DNA of 64,000 nucleotides from Streptomyces sp. NBC_01476 (GCF_036227265.1 NZ_CP109446.1:6775001-6839000), one strand, 5' to 3'; shown: positions 34,077 through 45,400, counted from the stretch's first letter. Numbers and translations are program-made. Notes: generated by a model not told the origin, from the sequence alone.

Positions 34077-34994
34077 GTGTTGGAGTGTTCCGTGTGGACG
34101 GCCGGGCAGTCCAGTTCAGTTGCCCCGGAGTGTGACTGCCTGGCACACCAGTTCGGAAACGCGGCCGACAACGGAGCTCGGCAGCGGCGTTATCCGTCGG
34201 ATATGACGGACGCGGAGTGGGCTGCCGTTCGGCCGCTGCTGCCGGTGCCGGGCTGGTTGCGGGGCCGGGGCGGGCAGCCGGAGGCCTACTGCCACCGGGC
34301 GATACTGGACGCGATCCGCTATCTGGTCGACAACGGAATCAAGTGGCGGGCGATGCCGGCCGATTTCCCTCCCTGGGACCGCGTCTACGCGTTCTTCCGC
34401 CGCTGGCGCGACCACGGCCTGGCCTGGGAGTTCCACGACCGGCTTCGCGGCCGGGTCCGGATGAGGGAGGGCCGGGACGCGGAACCGACGGCCGCCGTGA
34501 TCGACTCCCAGTCGGTCAAGGCCGATGCCGTGGTCGGATCGGACAGCCGCGGCTTCGACGGCGGCAAGCTGATCAACGGCCGAAAAAGGCACGTCGTGGT
34601 GGACACGCTCGGCCTGCTGCTGGGCGTGATGGTTACCGCCGCGGACATCGGGGACCGCACCGCCGCCGAGGTCCTGCTCCAGCGGGTGGCCGATGCGCAT
34701 CACCGGCTGGAACTGGTCTGGGCCGACGGCGGCTACACCGGCAGCCTCGTCAAGCACTGCCTGGCCGCACTCGCTCTCGTCCTGAAGATCGTCAAACGCA
34801 GCGACGACCGGAAGGGGTTCGTGGTGCTGCCCAAGCGGTGGATCGTCGAGCGCACCAACGCCTGGCTGATGCGCACCCGCCGGCTGGCACGCGACTACGA
34901 ACGCCGCACCACCAGCGCCGAGGCGATGATCTGCTGGTCGATGACCCTGCTCATGACCCGGCGCCTGGCCCGGCCACACCCTTCGCGAGCGTGA
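34077..34994 (+). CDS. IS5-family transposase (copy 2), 305 aa
   Basis: Protein identical to the transposase at 10315-11232, with the same start context (CAGGAGG, GTG) and the same DDE residues. Intact. It presumably mobilises both copies. Confidence 0.93.
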   Translation: MLECSVWTAGQSSSVAPECDCLAHQFGNAADNGARQRRYPSDMTDAEWAAVRPLLPVPGWLRGRGGQPEAYCHRAILDAIRYLVDNGIKWRAMPADFPPWDRVYAFFRRWRDHGLAWEFHDRLRGRVRMREGRDAEPTAAVIDSQSVKADAVVGSDSRGFDGGKLINGRKRHVVVDTLGLLLGVMVTAADIGDRTAAEVLLQRVADAHHRLELVWADGGYTGSLVKHCLAALALVLKIVKRSDDRKGFVVLPKRWIVERTNAWLMRTRRLARDYERRTTSAEAMICWSMTLLMTRRLARPHPSRA

Positions 34995-35484
34995 ACCGGC
35001 CCGGTCCCGGCTCGGTCAGCCAGCCACGTGCGACCAGGCGTTTCGCCTTCGACCGCAAACCTTCCACCCGCGCCGGGACCACGTCCATCCCGAACACCGC
35101 GGCCATCTCCTGGCAGGTCAGCGGCCCTTGATGGAGCCGGGACCGGTCCGCGAGCACCTGCACGATGCGCTGGTAGTCCACCGACAGCACAGACCGGGCA
35201 AGGCCCTCCCGCCACACCAGCACCTGCGACCTCGGCCTGATCGCATCCCCGGGCGGCGACGGCATTTCCGCGTCCGACGGATCCGAGGAGACCTCCGTCC
35301 CGGCGGTGCCGGCGCCGGGAGCCAGGACCGCATCGACCCGCCTACGGGCGACCATCCACTCCTGCCATTCCTGCTCGGCCGCGGCCAGCTCGGCCTGGAT
35401 CCGATCAGCCTCCTCCCGCAGCCCGTCGACACGACGGCGAGCAACGAGCTCGTGCTGTTCCAGCAGTCCTACAAGCGACGGCAT
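34951..35484 (-). CDS. IS passenger gene (copy 2), 177 aa
   Basis: Identical to the protein at 11189-11722: coiled-coil N-terminus and winged-helix-like C-terminus, start after GGGGAGG. It overlaps the 3' end of the transposase gene tail to tail. Confidence 0.65.
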   Translation of the reverse strand: MPSLVGLLEQHELVARRRVDGLREEADRIQAELAAAEQEWQEWMVARRRVDAVLAPGAGTAGTEVSSDPSDAEMPSPPGDAIRPRSQVLVWREGLARSVLSVDYQRIVQVLADRSRLHQGPLTCQEMAAVFGMDVVPARVEGLRSKAKRLVARGWLTEPGPGRFTLAKGVAGPGAGS

Positions 35485-37243
35485 CCAGGCCTCCCCAGCG
35501 AGTGACAACCCGACAGGCCACAACTCCCACCAAACCACGAAACCTATGCCTGACCAGCGAAAACGCCGCCACCAAGTTCGGAACGACAACAACTACTTAA
35601 CGCCTTCGGTGCCACCGTTGTGGTAAGGGAGGGTAAGAGCGGCGATTACGGCGTCGTGGTCACGGTCCAGGCCCCGGGTGAAGGCGTGAAGGTGGGGCAA
35701 TTCCACTGTCCGGACCTGGGTGATCCAGTCCTCAAGGGCGCGGGCATTTCGTTGGTCGGGTACCAGGAGCTGGGTGAAGGCCCGGATATGGGACGCCAGC
35801 CGGGTCATCTCGCGGCAGGCGGCAGTGAGCTGGTCGAGGAGTTCGCGATGTCCGGCGGCCAGGTCGTCGGGCCGGGTGAGGAGCATCCTGGCGAGTCTGC
35901 GCGGGGAGATGTGGCTGCGGTCGGCGTCCGCGCGGCCCTGGTTGATGTATTTGTGCAGGAGGTTGAGGCAGCCGGTGAAGCCGAGGGTCTTGATCTCTTC
36001 GAAGAGGTGGAGGACGGGGACGCCGGGGTCCTCGGCCCGGCGTTGGCGGAGATGTTCGCGGTAGGGGTCGACGAGGCTGGAGCGGTACTTGGGGACGCGG
36101 AGCATGCGTTCGGGCTGGTCAGCCCGGGCATAGCGCTTGACGGTGTTCAGTGCCAGTTGCAGACGACGGGCGCATTCCAGCAGGCCCACACCCTTGTCCA
36201 GCAGGTCGTGGACCTGGTGCCAGCGCTCGAGGGTGGATTGGGCACGGGGCCCGTCGTAGAGGGGCGCGTTCAGCACGGTGGCCCAGCAGGTGCTGTGTGC
36301 CTTGACTTCGCTCAGGGCGGCTTCGCACAGGTTGTGCCACAGATGCCAGCGGTCGGCGACCTGCACAGCATCGGGCAGCGCACGACGGATAGCCTCGGCA
36401 TAGACGGCCGACCCGTCGCGGCACACGACCTGGATACCCGGATATTGACGCAGCCAGGCTTCCAAGGTGGTGGCCTCACGATCGGGCAGCACCTCGATGC
36501 GGTCCCGGGTGCGTGCGTCGATCACGATCGTGCCGTAGCGATGGCGGCGGCGCAGGGCGAAGTCGTCCACGCCCACCACCTTTGGCACCTGCCGGGCCGG
36601 TGAGGGGACACGCATCAGGATGCGCAGTGCTGTGTGCCGCGACAACTCCGCAGCCAGCACGGGCAGCACCCGCACCGCGGCTCTGCCGGCCAACTCCTTG
36701 ACCAGAACGCTGATCTGCCTGGTCAGACGCAGCGTGCGCCGCTGGTAAGGCTCCAGCAGACCGGGCAACTGCTCGTGGAACGTCCGCCGTGAGCACTGCG
36801 GGGACGCACAGAGCAAACGGCGCACCCGGACCTCCAGTACTACGCGCCGCGCGTCGACCGGAACGTCGGCCAGGCGCCGCATGTAGTAGCCGTGAACCCT
36901 TGCTGTCAGCAGACCACACGCCGGACACGCCACCGGCCGATCAGGCGTGCGAGCCCGCACCACGATGTCGCCGCCCCGGTCTGCGACATCCCCGACAACC
37001 AGCGGGGACAGCCCGGAAAAGACTGTCCTGACAAGGAAGTTGATGTTGAGCACAGCCATGCATCATGCCGGTCACCCTCCGCCACCACGGAAAGTGAGCC
37101 AGATCCGTTAAATTGACACACCCCCTTGGGCGGCGTGATCCGGGCCCGGCTGTGGCCGAAGGAGGATCAGGAGCCCACCAAGGCGCTCGACGCGGGGTGC
37201 TCACCACCAACGATCTCGTCAGCGGGAAGAATGTTTTATTCGC

Positions 37244-37324
37244 TCGGCGGGCGCCTTCGCGGACGATCTCGTCGATCAGGGAGCCGGAATCGGTGGTGCC
37301 GTCGGCGGTGACTACGCTGAGCAC
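37244..37324 (-). pseudogene. IS256-family transposase, N-terminal fragment
   Basis: 27 codons: LSVVTADGTTDSGSLIDEIV, then REGARR, matching the start of streptomycete IS256-family (mutator-type) transposases. After ARR the similarity ends abruptly. It sits in a 411-bp stretch (37124-37534) between the ISL3 end and the next remnant, in which I see nothing else that codes. Confidence 0.6.
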
Positions 37325-37534
37325 GGGCGTGCCTTCCCGACCCGCGCGCCAACGCGGGCCTACTCGGTGACCATCACAGGATCATTCGGGTAGGTACGCC
37401 CTCCGCGTCCCGCCCGGAGCTGATCCATGGGTCTTGAGCATTGCTCCCCGCAACGGCCCGGTGCGGCGGTCTCGCAGCACTACCGCTCTGGTCGAGGCGG
37501 GGGGTGTCGGTCCCGTGTCCCGCGGGTCGGGGGG

Positions 37535-37726
37535 TCAGCGTTTGATGCGGCTGCGGACGGCGAGAGCAGCAAGTCCGAGGAGGACGGGCTCAGTGAGGCG
37601 AGCGGCCATTTCGGTGTAGGTGCCGGTGGTGGTGAGGTCTTGTCCGGAGGAGCGGAAAATGACGGAGTTGATGACGACGCGCAGGCTCTTTTCAAGCCGT
37701 TGCCTGGATGCTCCTATGGTTGTCAA
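37535..37726 (-). pseudogene. C-terminal fragment of an unknown protein, ~60 codons
   Basis: Reads RQRLEKSLRVVINSVIFRSS, then QDLTTTGTYTEM and LTEPVLLGLAALAVRSRIKR-stop. It looks like a genuine protein end with one hydrophobic helix and a basic tail. Only a TTG is available as start and the upstream sequence has no coding character, so it is probably 5' truncated. Family not identified. Confidence 0.4.
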
Positions 37727-37945
37727 GCCGCTCGAGCGAGGTCGGTTTGAATGGTTTGTTCGGTTGGTGTGGTGGTCAGTGCGCGGTAGACTCGCGGGCG
37801 ACGAATCGTTTGAGGCAGCGCATGATGTCTTTTTTGTTCAGTCCTTCCTTAGAACCGGTGCGTGGCGTGTGAGAACAAGGGCGACTCCTTCGCGCGGCGG
37901 CAGTTGGGCAGGCGCGGTCCGGCCGGTGGCCGAACCGCCGGTGGG

Positions 37946-38290
37946 TCAGCGGTCGACGTGGCCAATCAGCGCTTCGAGGAGTCCGGCGACGGCCCGGCTC
38001 GGCACGTCCGGGCCGAACTCCTGCACCCAGGGCTCGGCTTCGGCGGGGGCGGCCCGGACGGTCCTGACGATGCCGCGCCGCCAGGCGGCCGGGTCCTCCG
38101 GCAGCCAGCCGACGCAGACCCGCCCGTCCGGACTGGTGCAGTGAACGTTGGCCTCCGGGGTGTCCACCAGCGCCCAGCCGCGCTCGCTGAGCAGGCTGAA
38201 CACCGACTCCGCGCTGCCGTCGCCGGCCAGGGAGGGGCGTTGCGCGACGACGGAGCGGAAGAGGGCAAGCAGGTCACTGGCGGTGTTCAA
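37946..38290 (-). CDS. DUF317-like protein, 114 aa
   Basis: The core reads ERGWALVDTPEANVHCTSPD, RVCVGWLPEDPAAWRRGIV, EPWVQEFGPDVPSRAVAGLLEAL. This pattern (W..., SPDGR..VGxLPE, PxWxxxFxxxxPxxxVAxxxxAL) is that of the DUF317 domain common in Streptomyces plasmids and arms. I start at the TTG at 38290, with GAAGGGA upstream; no ATG or GTG is available in a sensible place. It is shorter than many two-domain relatives. Function unknown. Confidence 0.55.
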   Translation of the reverse strand: MNTASDLLALFRSVVAQRPSLAGDGSAESVFSLLSERGWALVDTPEANVHCTSPDGRVCVGWLPEDPAAWRRGIVRTVRAAPAEAEPWVQEFGPDVPSRAVAGLLEALIGHVDR

Positions 38291-38504
38291 AACGGGGCGG
38301 TCCCTTCGTTGACCCGCGGTTTTTCCCGACACCCGTACGTTGACATGCGGTGTGCCGAAGTGCGTAGTCCTTTCTGGAGGGATCGCGTCTGCCGTGGGCG
38401 AACTGGACCCGATCACGAGGACCGGCCGTCGGGAATGGATCGCGGCGGCCGGTTGTCGTAGCTGAGTTGCGGCGCACGGCCGTACGAAGCCGAAGGGGTA
38501 GCGC

Positions 38505-38774
38505 ATGGCGGAGCAGGGCGGCAGACACTGGGACGGGGCCGGGCTGGAGCTCAAGATCCGAGCAGCCGGGCGGCCGTGGACGGTCGGCGACATCATGATG
38601 GTCGCCGACGGCCAGTGGTCGGTGGACCTCACCGCCCAGGCGGACCCGGCAGCGGACACGGTGGTGGAGCGCCGAGCCGCGGACGGGCGCATCGTGGAGA
38701 TGACGCTGGAGGAACTGGCCCGCGCAGTGGGCGCCCGCTTCGGGGAGATCCCCCGCGATGACACGACCGACTGA
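38505..38774 (+). CDS. Small unassigned protein, 89 aa
   Basis: ATG start after GAAGGGG. Reads as one compact domain: LELKIRAAGRPWTVGDIMMV, ADGQWSVDLTAQADP, then a helix EMTLEELARAVGARFGEI. No signal peptide or membrane segment. The codon bias is that of a real gene. Family not recognised; the DUF317-like gene is divergent from it. Confidence 0.55.
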   Translation: MAEQGGRHWDGAGLELKIRAAGRPWTVGDIMMVADGQWSVDLTAQADPAADTVVERRAADGRIVEMTLEELARAVGARFGEIPRDDTTD

Positions 38775-38966
38775 CTGAGCCTCAGCTCTCCTTAGTGGAC
38801 GTGGCGCGGCGCGGGCCGCCGCGTTCTGGTCGGCGATGTCCGCAGCGAGCCGCAGCACTGTGCCCACGGCGGGTTGTCCGAGCGGAGCCGCAGTGATGAC
38901 CTGGCGGGTGAGCAGGAAGGCGGCGCTTCGTGGGCGTCGATGATGTGGCCGATCGCCTGCAGGGCG

Positions 38967-39263
38967 TTGCGCGAGCTGGTCGGCGCAAAGATCCACCCCG
39001 GCCCCGGCGTGGGCGCCCTCGACGCCCTGGTCGCCCACGCCGAGGCGAACCCGGACAACTACTGGCACCCGTTCGGCACCTGCAAGATGGGACCGGTCGG
39101 CGATCCGGCCGCCGTCGTCGGCAACGACGGTCAGGTGCACGGCGTCGAGGGCTGCTACGTCGGCGACTGCGCGATCATGCCGGTGATCCCGCGGGCGACT
39201 ACCGCCATGCCCGCGGTGGTGATCGGCGAGCGGATCGCCGGCTTCCTGCTGAGCGGGAAGTGA
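38967..39263 (+). pseudogene. GMC oxidoreductase, C-terminal fragment, 98 codons
   Basis: Ends with HPFGTCKMGPVGDPAAVVGN, VHGVEGCYVGDCAIMPVIPR, ATTAMPAVVIGERIAGFLL. This is the conserved GMC C-terminal domain, with the active-site His of HPxGTCxMG and the FAD-binding end. The N-terminal ~400 residues, including the GxGxxG FAD motif, are absent and no start codon fits. It is dead. Its stop is 142 bp from the 3' end of the giant gene on the other strand. Confidence 0.75.
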
Positions 39264-39404
39264 GTCGCCGCCGGTCGATGAGGACACGATCCCGGACCGC
39301 CTTCGGACCGCCACCCCCGCGGGCCCCCGCGCCGGGCGGCCGTTGCGCGACGGCGCTCTCCCGCTCACGAAGGCCTCCTGCCCGGCGGCCCCGGACCGGC
39401 GTCT

Positions 39405-42400
39405 TCACACGCGGGAGGCGGCGGAGAGGACGGCGGCCACACGGCGGCCCAACTCGGCGGCGGGCAGCGTCCAGACGGTCGGTCCGAGGCGGGTCAGGGC
39501 GCCGCGCAGGGCCTCGTCGGTGACCGTGGGCGTCCCGAGGCCCGAGGAGGACAGCGCGGCGAGCACCTCGCGGCGGAGTTCGTACCGCGAGACGATCCCC
39601 TCGTGCGCCTGCGGTACCGGCCCGAGGACTGCGTTCAGCCGCGCGGCGATCTCGGCGCCGACCGCGTGGGGGTGGCGTCCCTGCCAGCCGTCGCCGAGGC
39701 TCTCCTGCACCGCGTGCACCAGAGCGTCGTCCACGGGCCCGCCGCTCCAGCGCAGGTCGGCCAGGAGGCTGTCGACCGTGTGCCGCAGCATCGCGGACGG
39801 GGCCGGCGAGGTGGTCACAGGGGCACGTCGGTGGAGCGGCGGCACGGCTGCCGACTGGGCTTCGCTGATCGGCCCGAGGGGACGCCGCCCTCCCAGCAGC
39901 GATCGGCGCTGGGAGGACGCCGTGGTTGTGCGCGTGCCCATCGGCAGGACGGGGCGGCTCACCCTCAGGACCGCTCCGGCCAGGTCGCGTATCGCCGCCT
40001 CGGCCCGCTCCACGTCGAGGGAGGCGCGGTGGTAGGAGATAATAGCCAAGCGGAGGCGTTGGAGGACGCTGTCCAGCGCCGTACTCAGGGACAAGCGGTC
40101 GATCTGCGCGTCCTGGGGACCGTCGAGCAGGGGGAGGGCAGCGGCGATCACGGTTGCGTCGGCATGGTCGATCAGGCGTTCCGTCCGACCCTCCTCCGCC
40201 GCGGCCACGGACCGCAGTGCGCGCTGGACCGCGACTGCGGCCGGGCGGTCGGCGCCCGGAGCCGCCGACTGCCGCAGGCCGGCCCAGCCGGCCTCGCCGG
40301 ACGCGGGCTGCTGTGCCTTGGCGTGGACGTCCGCGGCGGTCTGCTTGAGGCGGTCGTAATAGCCGGCCGTCTCGTCCACAGACACATGCCGCTCGCCGTA
40401 GGAGCGGACCTCAATGACGACCAGCGGCAGCGCGGCGTTGCCGTCCTCGGTGTCGAGCTCGGGCAGATCGTGAATCGAGAAGGCGTAGTCCTGCGCCATC
40501 GGCCTGCTGCCGCCCTGCACCAAGCCGGCCCACGTGTATTCGCGGATGGTGCGGTCCTGCTCGTCGCTTATGGTGAGATCGAACAGACTGGCAGGCGCGG
40601 TCTCGTCGTAGAAGCGTGCGTATTCCCGGTCGTATTCCGGCAGCCGGGCCCGGATGCGCCGTTCCATGGCCGCCATCGCCGGCAGCGCGTCCGCGGCGAG
40701 GAAGACACGCGCGTCCTGTGGCAGGGCGGCGAGCACATCGCTCATCGAATTGCGGGACAGCACGGCCGCGTTGACCTTGTTCAGGCCCTCGTAGATCCAG
40801 AAGTGGACGAGGGCCGCCACCTGGTCGTGGAGCAGGGCGCCGTAGCCGCGAAGGGCGGTCACCACTGGGTCGTCGGCGAGCAGAGCGGCCACCTGTTCGG
40901 CCGGCAGAGCCCAGGAGGCCAGGCCGCCGTCGCGGTGCTCGCGCCAGACGGCGTAGCGCGAGGCGAGTTCGTCGCCGAAGGACAGGCCGTCGGTCAGATG
41001 CGCCCGGGTGAGGTAGCCGCGCGATTCGTCGCGCCAGGTGTGGTCACGCACGTGCTCCAGGAACTCGCGCAGGCCGTGCACGGGGACACCCAGTGTGTAG
41101 TGGACGTGGGCGCCCTGCCAGTCGCCGATGACCCGGCGCTCGATCCAGGCACCCTGGCCGAGGTCGGTCACCTCCCAGCCGTCCTCGGCCGGGAAGGCTT
41201 CCTCCACGGGAATGAACTCCCGCTCCGGGCCGAGCACGGCGAACCGCTCCTCCAGTCGGCGCAGGGCAACGAAGGCCGGGCCGTCATCGATGCGATCCTC
41301 CGAAGGCAGGACCTTGTGCACACCGGCGACGAACTCCGGAATGGCCAGGGTGACTTCGCGGACCTTGCCGGTCTGCTTTTCTGCGTCCTCCTTACGCCGG
41401 AACAGCCGCCCGTCGGAGCCGCGGTAGAACTCCTTGGTCTCCACCGTCACTTCGAAGCCGTCGCCCCGCGCGATCGGCTTGCGCACGTTGTTGCCCGGCG
41501 TGCCCTTGCCCCGGGCGAGCCTGAGCACCTCGGTGAACTCAGCCTCGACACCGCCGCCTCCGCCGCGCAGCGCCGTGCCGCGGCCGTCGAGTGCGGTGGC
41601 GATCGCACGGGCCAGTGGCGAGAGCGGCAGTCGGCGTTGGGCCCGCGGCAGACGCTGCCAGGTCGCGGTGATCTCCTCGTGCGAGGCCGCGTGGTTCCTG
41701 CCCGCCGACCGCAGGGCGGATTCCACCCAGGTCTTCAGCTCGTCGCGGAAGCGCGGCGATTCAGCGGTCAGTTCGCGGTGGCGCACCATGTCCCGCTCGT
41801 CACCGGAGGTCACGCCGACCGTCCGCCAGTGGCGTTCGGCGAGCTCGCGAGCCAGGTCCCGCATGGACTGCCGGGCCGCCGCTGCCGCGAGTTCGGGGTC
41901 CGTGTGCCGCGGGCCGCCGAGTGAGCGCAGTACGCCCTGGCCGGTGCGGGCCACTTCGGCCACGTCCCGCCAATAGGCCTCGGCCTCTTGCCGCTCCACC
42001 GAGCCGGGTTCGTCGCCGATGGCGAACTCCCGTGCGCGCTGCTGCCCGTAGATGTCGACGGCACGAGCCACCAGGTCAGCGGGCAGCCCACGCAACGCGG
42101 GCATGTCCGCGACGGCGGCGGCGAACTCCCTTGCGGGGGTTGCTCGTTGGGTCACGCCCGGCGCGGGTCGGGTGGACGGTCCGGCGTGGTTGTCGGGGGA
42201 CGGGCGGTCCGCGAGCGCGGTGGTGTCCTGACCGCCGGCTTTGAGCAGGCCCGCCGAAGGACCGGACCCCGCGCGGGCGCCGCTCCTCGTATCAGCCTGG
42301 TTGCCGGTCTCGCCCGCGACCTGCCGGGCCATGTCGCGTGCGAGGGTGTCGCCGCCGGTGCGGTGGGCGACGGCGACCGCGCCCCACTCGGTTGGGGACC

Positions 42401-45400
42401 AGGCATCGGTGTGGGTGGGGTCGGGCAGGGCGGTGCGCACCAGTGCTTCGGTGGTGGTGCGGTCGTCGTCGGCGAGGGCTTCCCACGCCTGGCCGAAGGG
42501 GTCGGCACCCTCCTCACGGAGTGCGTGCCCGGCGCGGAGGAGGGGTGCGGCCTCGTCGGGGGCGCCGGCACGGGCCGCGTCCAGGGCGTTGCGGTAGTCG
42601 CGGGTTGCGGCGGCCAGGGCTTGGGCGCGGTCGGCCGCCGCCAGCTCCTCGGCATCGGCAGCGGCCGTGCGGCGCGGCTGGACCGCACCCTTGCCCTTGT
42701 TTGCGGGCTTGTCGGTGGTCCTGTTGCCGCTGCTCCTGCCGGTGCCGCGATCGCCGTCCACTGCGGATTCGCCTGTTGTTTTGCGGGTTTGGTTGATGAG
42801 GTCGTGGGATTGGGTGAGGAGGGGGTGGTTGGCGATGTCTTCGGCTGAGGGGGGTCCGGAGGTGTAGCGGCTGCTGCCGGTCCATCGGTATTGGTTGTTG
42901 TCGGAGCGGGCGGTGCTGCGGGCGTAGACGACGAGGTCGACGAGGCCGTCGTGGGCGAGGGTGGGGAAGAAGGCGGCGCCGCCGCTGCCGTTGTCGAGGT
43001 GGGCGTGGAGTGGCATGTGGATGCGGCGTTGTCCGAGGGGTTCGCGGATGCCTTCGCCCCAGGTGGCGGCTCGGTCGAGCACTGCGTGCTGGAGGGGGGT
43101 GAAGTCTTCGGCCTGGACTCGGCCGGCGAAGTGTATGCGGCCGGAGAGTTGCCAGGTGGATGCGGATTCGGGGCGGAAGGTGGTGAGGCGGGTGTGGCGT
43201 TCGGTGTGGCGTTCGGCGAGTCGGTTCTGGAGGGTGCTGGCGATGTTGTTCCAGGTGTGGAGGGTTGCGGTGCGTATGGCGGTGTAGTGGTCGCCGGGGG
43301 CGATGTCGACGGATTCGAGGAAGGCGTCGAAGTGGCGTTGGAAGGCGGTGTGTCCGAGGAGCTGTTCTTCGGTGGTGGGGTCGTTGGTGAGGGGGATGTG
43401 GTCGGGGTCGGGGAGGTGGTTTTCGAAGAAGGGGCGGGCGGTGTAGGTGTCGAGGTGGTCGGGGTGCTGGGTGATGTCTTCGGCGAGTGAGGGGTGTGCG
43501 GTCAGCAGTGGCAGCAGTTCGGGGTTGGTGGCGATGCGTTCGGCGACCTCGTCACCGCGGGGTCCGGTGAGCAGGTCCACCACCTCCGCCGGCAGCAGGG
43601 GACGCGGCTGCGAAACCGCCACGGGCGCGGCTGCCGGGTGTGGCACCGAGGGTGCTGTGTCCGGTTGCTCCTCGCGCACCCGCGAGCCCTCAGCCACCTG
43701 TGCCTGTGCGTGTGCCTGTGCCTGTGCCTGCGTCCCGGTCTCGGGCGCCGTGCGTCCGGTTGCTTGTGCCCACAGTGTGTGGTCGCCTCCGGCGGCCAGC
43801 AGTGTGGTCAGCCGTTCTGGTCCTGCGGCTGCGGCGCGCTGCACGGTGGCGACGAAGTCCCGGTCTTCCAGGGCACGTTGTTGTAGTTCGGGTTGGGACA
43901 GGAGGGCTGTGGCGATGTCCGGGTGGTTGGTTATGAGGGGGAGGATGCCGGGGCGTCGCAGGGTGCGGGGCAGGAGGGTGGGGTCGAGTGGGGTGGGGTG
44001 CTGGGCGATGGTGCGGGCTGCGTCCGGGTAGTGCTGGAGGTTGTTGCGCAGGCGGGAGTTGAGGTGGGGGGCGAGTTCGGGGTGGCGTTCGGCGACGTGC
44101 CATGCGGGGGTGCGTGCGGTGGCTTCGTCGATGAGTGAGCGGTTGGCGCGGATGGCTTTGACGAGGTCGGGCCTTTGGCGCAGTGTGGTGAGGAGGTCGG
44201 GGCGGTCGGTGAGGAGGGCGGGCAGGCCGCGCAGGCCGATGAGGGCGGCGCGCAGGGCGTGGCCGTGTTTCTGGTCGGCCAGGTCGTCGGCGAGTCCGGG
44301 GTGTCGGGTGATCAGGCGCAGGATTGTGGGTGCGGTCAGTTGCCTGTGCACCTCGGCCGGGGTGTGTGCGAGTGCGGTGACGAGTGCGGGTGCGGTCATG
44401 GCGACGGGCAGTACGTCGGGTGTGAGCACGCTGGCCGCTATGTTCGGGTGGGCGGTCAGACGCTTCAGCAGCGGTCCGTTACCAGTGAGTTCGCGCCATT
44501 GGGCGGCGCTGGCGGCGAGGTCGGGCCGTTCGGCGAGGGCGTCGGCCAGTCCTGGTACCGCTGCGAGTGCGGTGACCGTGGCCGGGTCCTCGGCCGCGCC
44601 TTCCAGGCGTCCGGGTGCCGCAGTGATGGCCCGGATCACCGGCTCACCCGCCGCACTCAGCGCCGGAGTCAGATCCGGCGAGTGGAGGAACGCACCAAGC
44701 ACACCCGGATCGGCGGCGATCGCCCGGGACAAGGCAGGACTACCCATCGCCACGGCGTCAGCGGCCGAGTATTGCTGCTGTATCAGCTGGTAAATGGCCC
44801 GGTCGAAGGCAAGCAGGTAGTCAGGATTCTGCCGGATGGTGGCGACATGACTTTCGACGAAATTCAGCCGCGTTTCCTGGTCCCGGCGGTAGATGGCATA
44901 GGCCGCGTCGTCGTGGTCGAGGAGCGCGGACAGGCCTGGTACATCGAGCACTTGGCGCAGCACCTCGGGGTCGCGCTCGATCAGCTCGAGCATCGAGGGC
45001 CGGGTGCGCAGCAGGTCCAGCAGGTCCGGGGCGAAGAGCAGGTATTCGGCCAGGTGCGGGCGGCGCAGCGCTGTCTGGCGCAGTGTGTCGTCTGTCAGCA
45101 GGTCGCGGTAGCGGTCCATTACCTCGTCCGGCAGTGGTGTGTCGGCGTCCGCCTGGGCCCGTAGTACGGTCTCGGGCGCGTCGCCGTCGCGCAGGTGCGG
45201 CAGCAGGCGGGCGACGACCACGCTGCGTTCCGGGTCCAGGACGAAGCCGTCCTGGGTGATGACCGCGGGACCTGTCGCGACCACGGCCCGCCCGAAGGCG
45301 TTGGCCGCGTCCTGCCTCTCCTCGGGACTGGAGTCGGGCGACTGCGCACGATGCAGCATGGTGGTGGCGAGTGCGTCGAATTCCTCCGGCCGGTCCTGCC

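Larger units (their letters stand above)
33933..35596 (+). mobile_element. IS5-family element, copy 2, 1,664 bp
   Basis: Same length and orientation as copy 1 and no difference seen. It is flanked by TTA on both sides (33930-33932, 35597-35599), a 3-bp target duplication that proves the boundaries because removing it heals the ISL3 transposase frame. It is the more recent of the two local insertions, or at least the undisturbed one. Confidence 0.92.
33848..37059 (-). pseudogene. ISL3-family transposase, C-terminus split off by IS5 copy 2
   Basis: 35597-37059 encodes 487 residues of an ISL3 transposase: zinc-finger-like N-terminus (CPACGLLTARVHGYY, CASPQCSRRTFHEQ), first Asp in VVGVDDFALRRRHRYGT, second in CRDGSAVYAEAI, then QVADRWHLWHNL. 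It runs into the IS5 element just after the catalytic-Glu motif NGGTEGV and stops at a TAG inside it (35593). The remaining 27 codons (NNKTKLIKRQMYGRAGFPLL ... HRILLG) lie at 33848-33929. Deleting the IS5 and one TTA restores a 514-residue protein. The truncated form lacks the tail that follows the catalytic Glu and is probably inactive. Confidence 0.88.
33794..37123 (-). mobile_element. ISL3-family element interrupted by IS5 copy 2
   Basis: The ends are long imperfect inverted repeats. The left starts GGGAGTGTCTAATC, followed by CGGATCTGGCTCACTTTCCG. The right, read inward, starts GGGTGTGTCAATTTAACGG with the same core. Without the nested IS5 copy and one TTA it is 1,663 bp, a normal ISL3 length. 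No 8-bp duplication flanks it, and the DUF5655-like gene cut on the left does not resume on the right. The neighbourhood was therefore rearranged after insertion. Confidence 0.8.

Noticed and set aside
38785..38960. Minus-strand frame with FLLTRQVITAAPLGQPAVGTVLRLAADIADQN
   Set aside because: Looks like a possible protein fragment, but it has no start, is short, and I cannot name a family; not listed as a gene.
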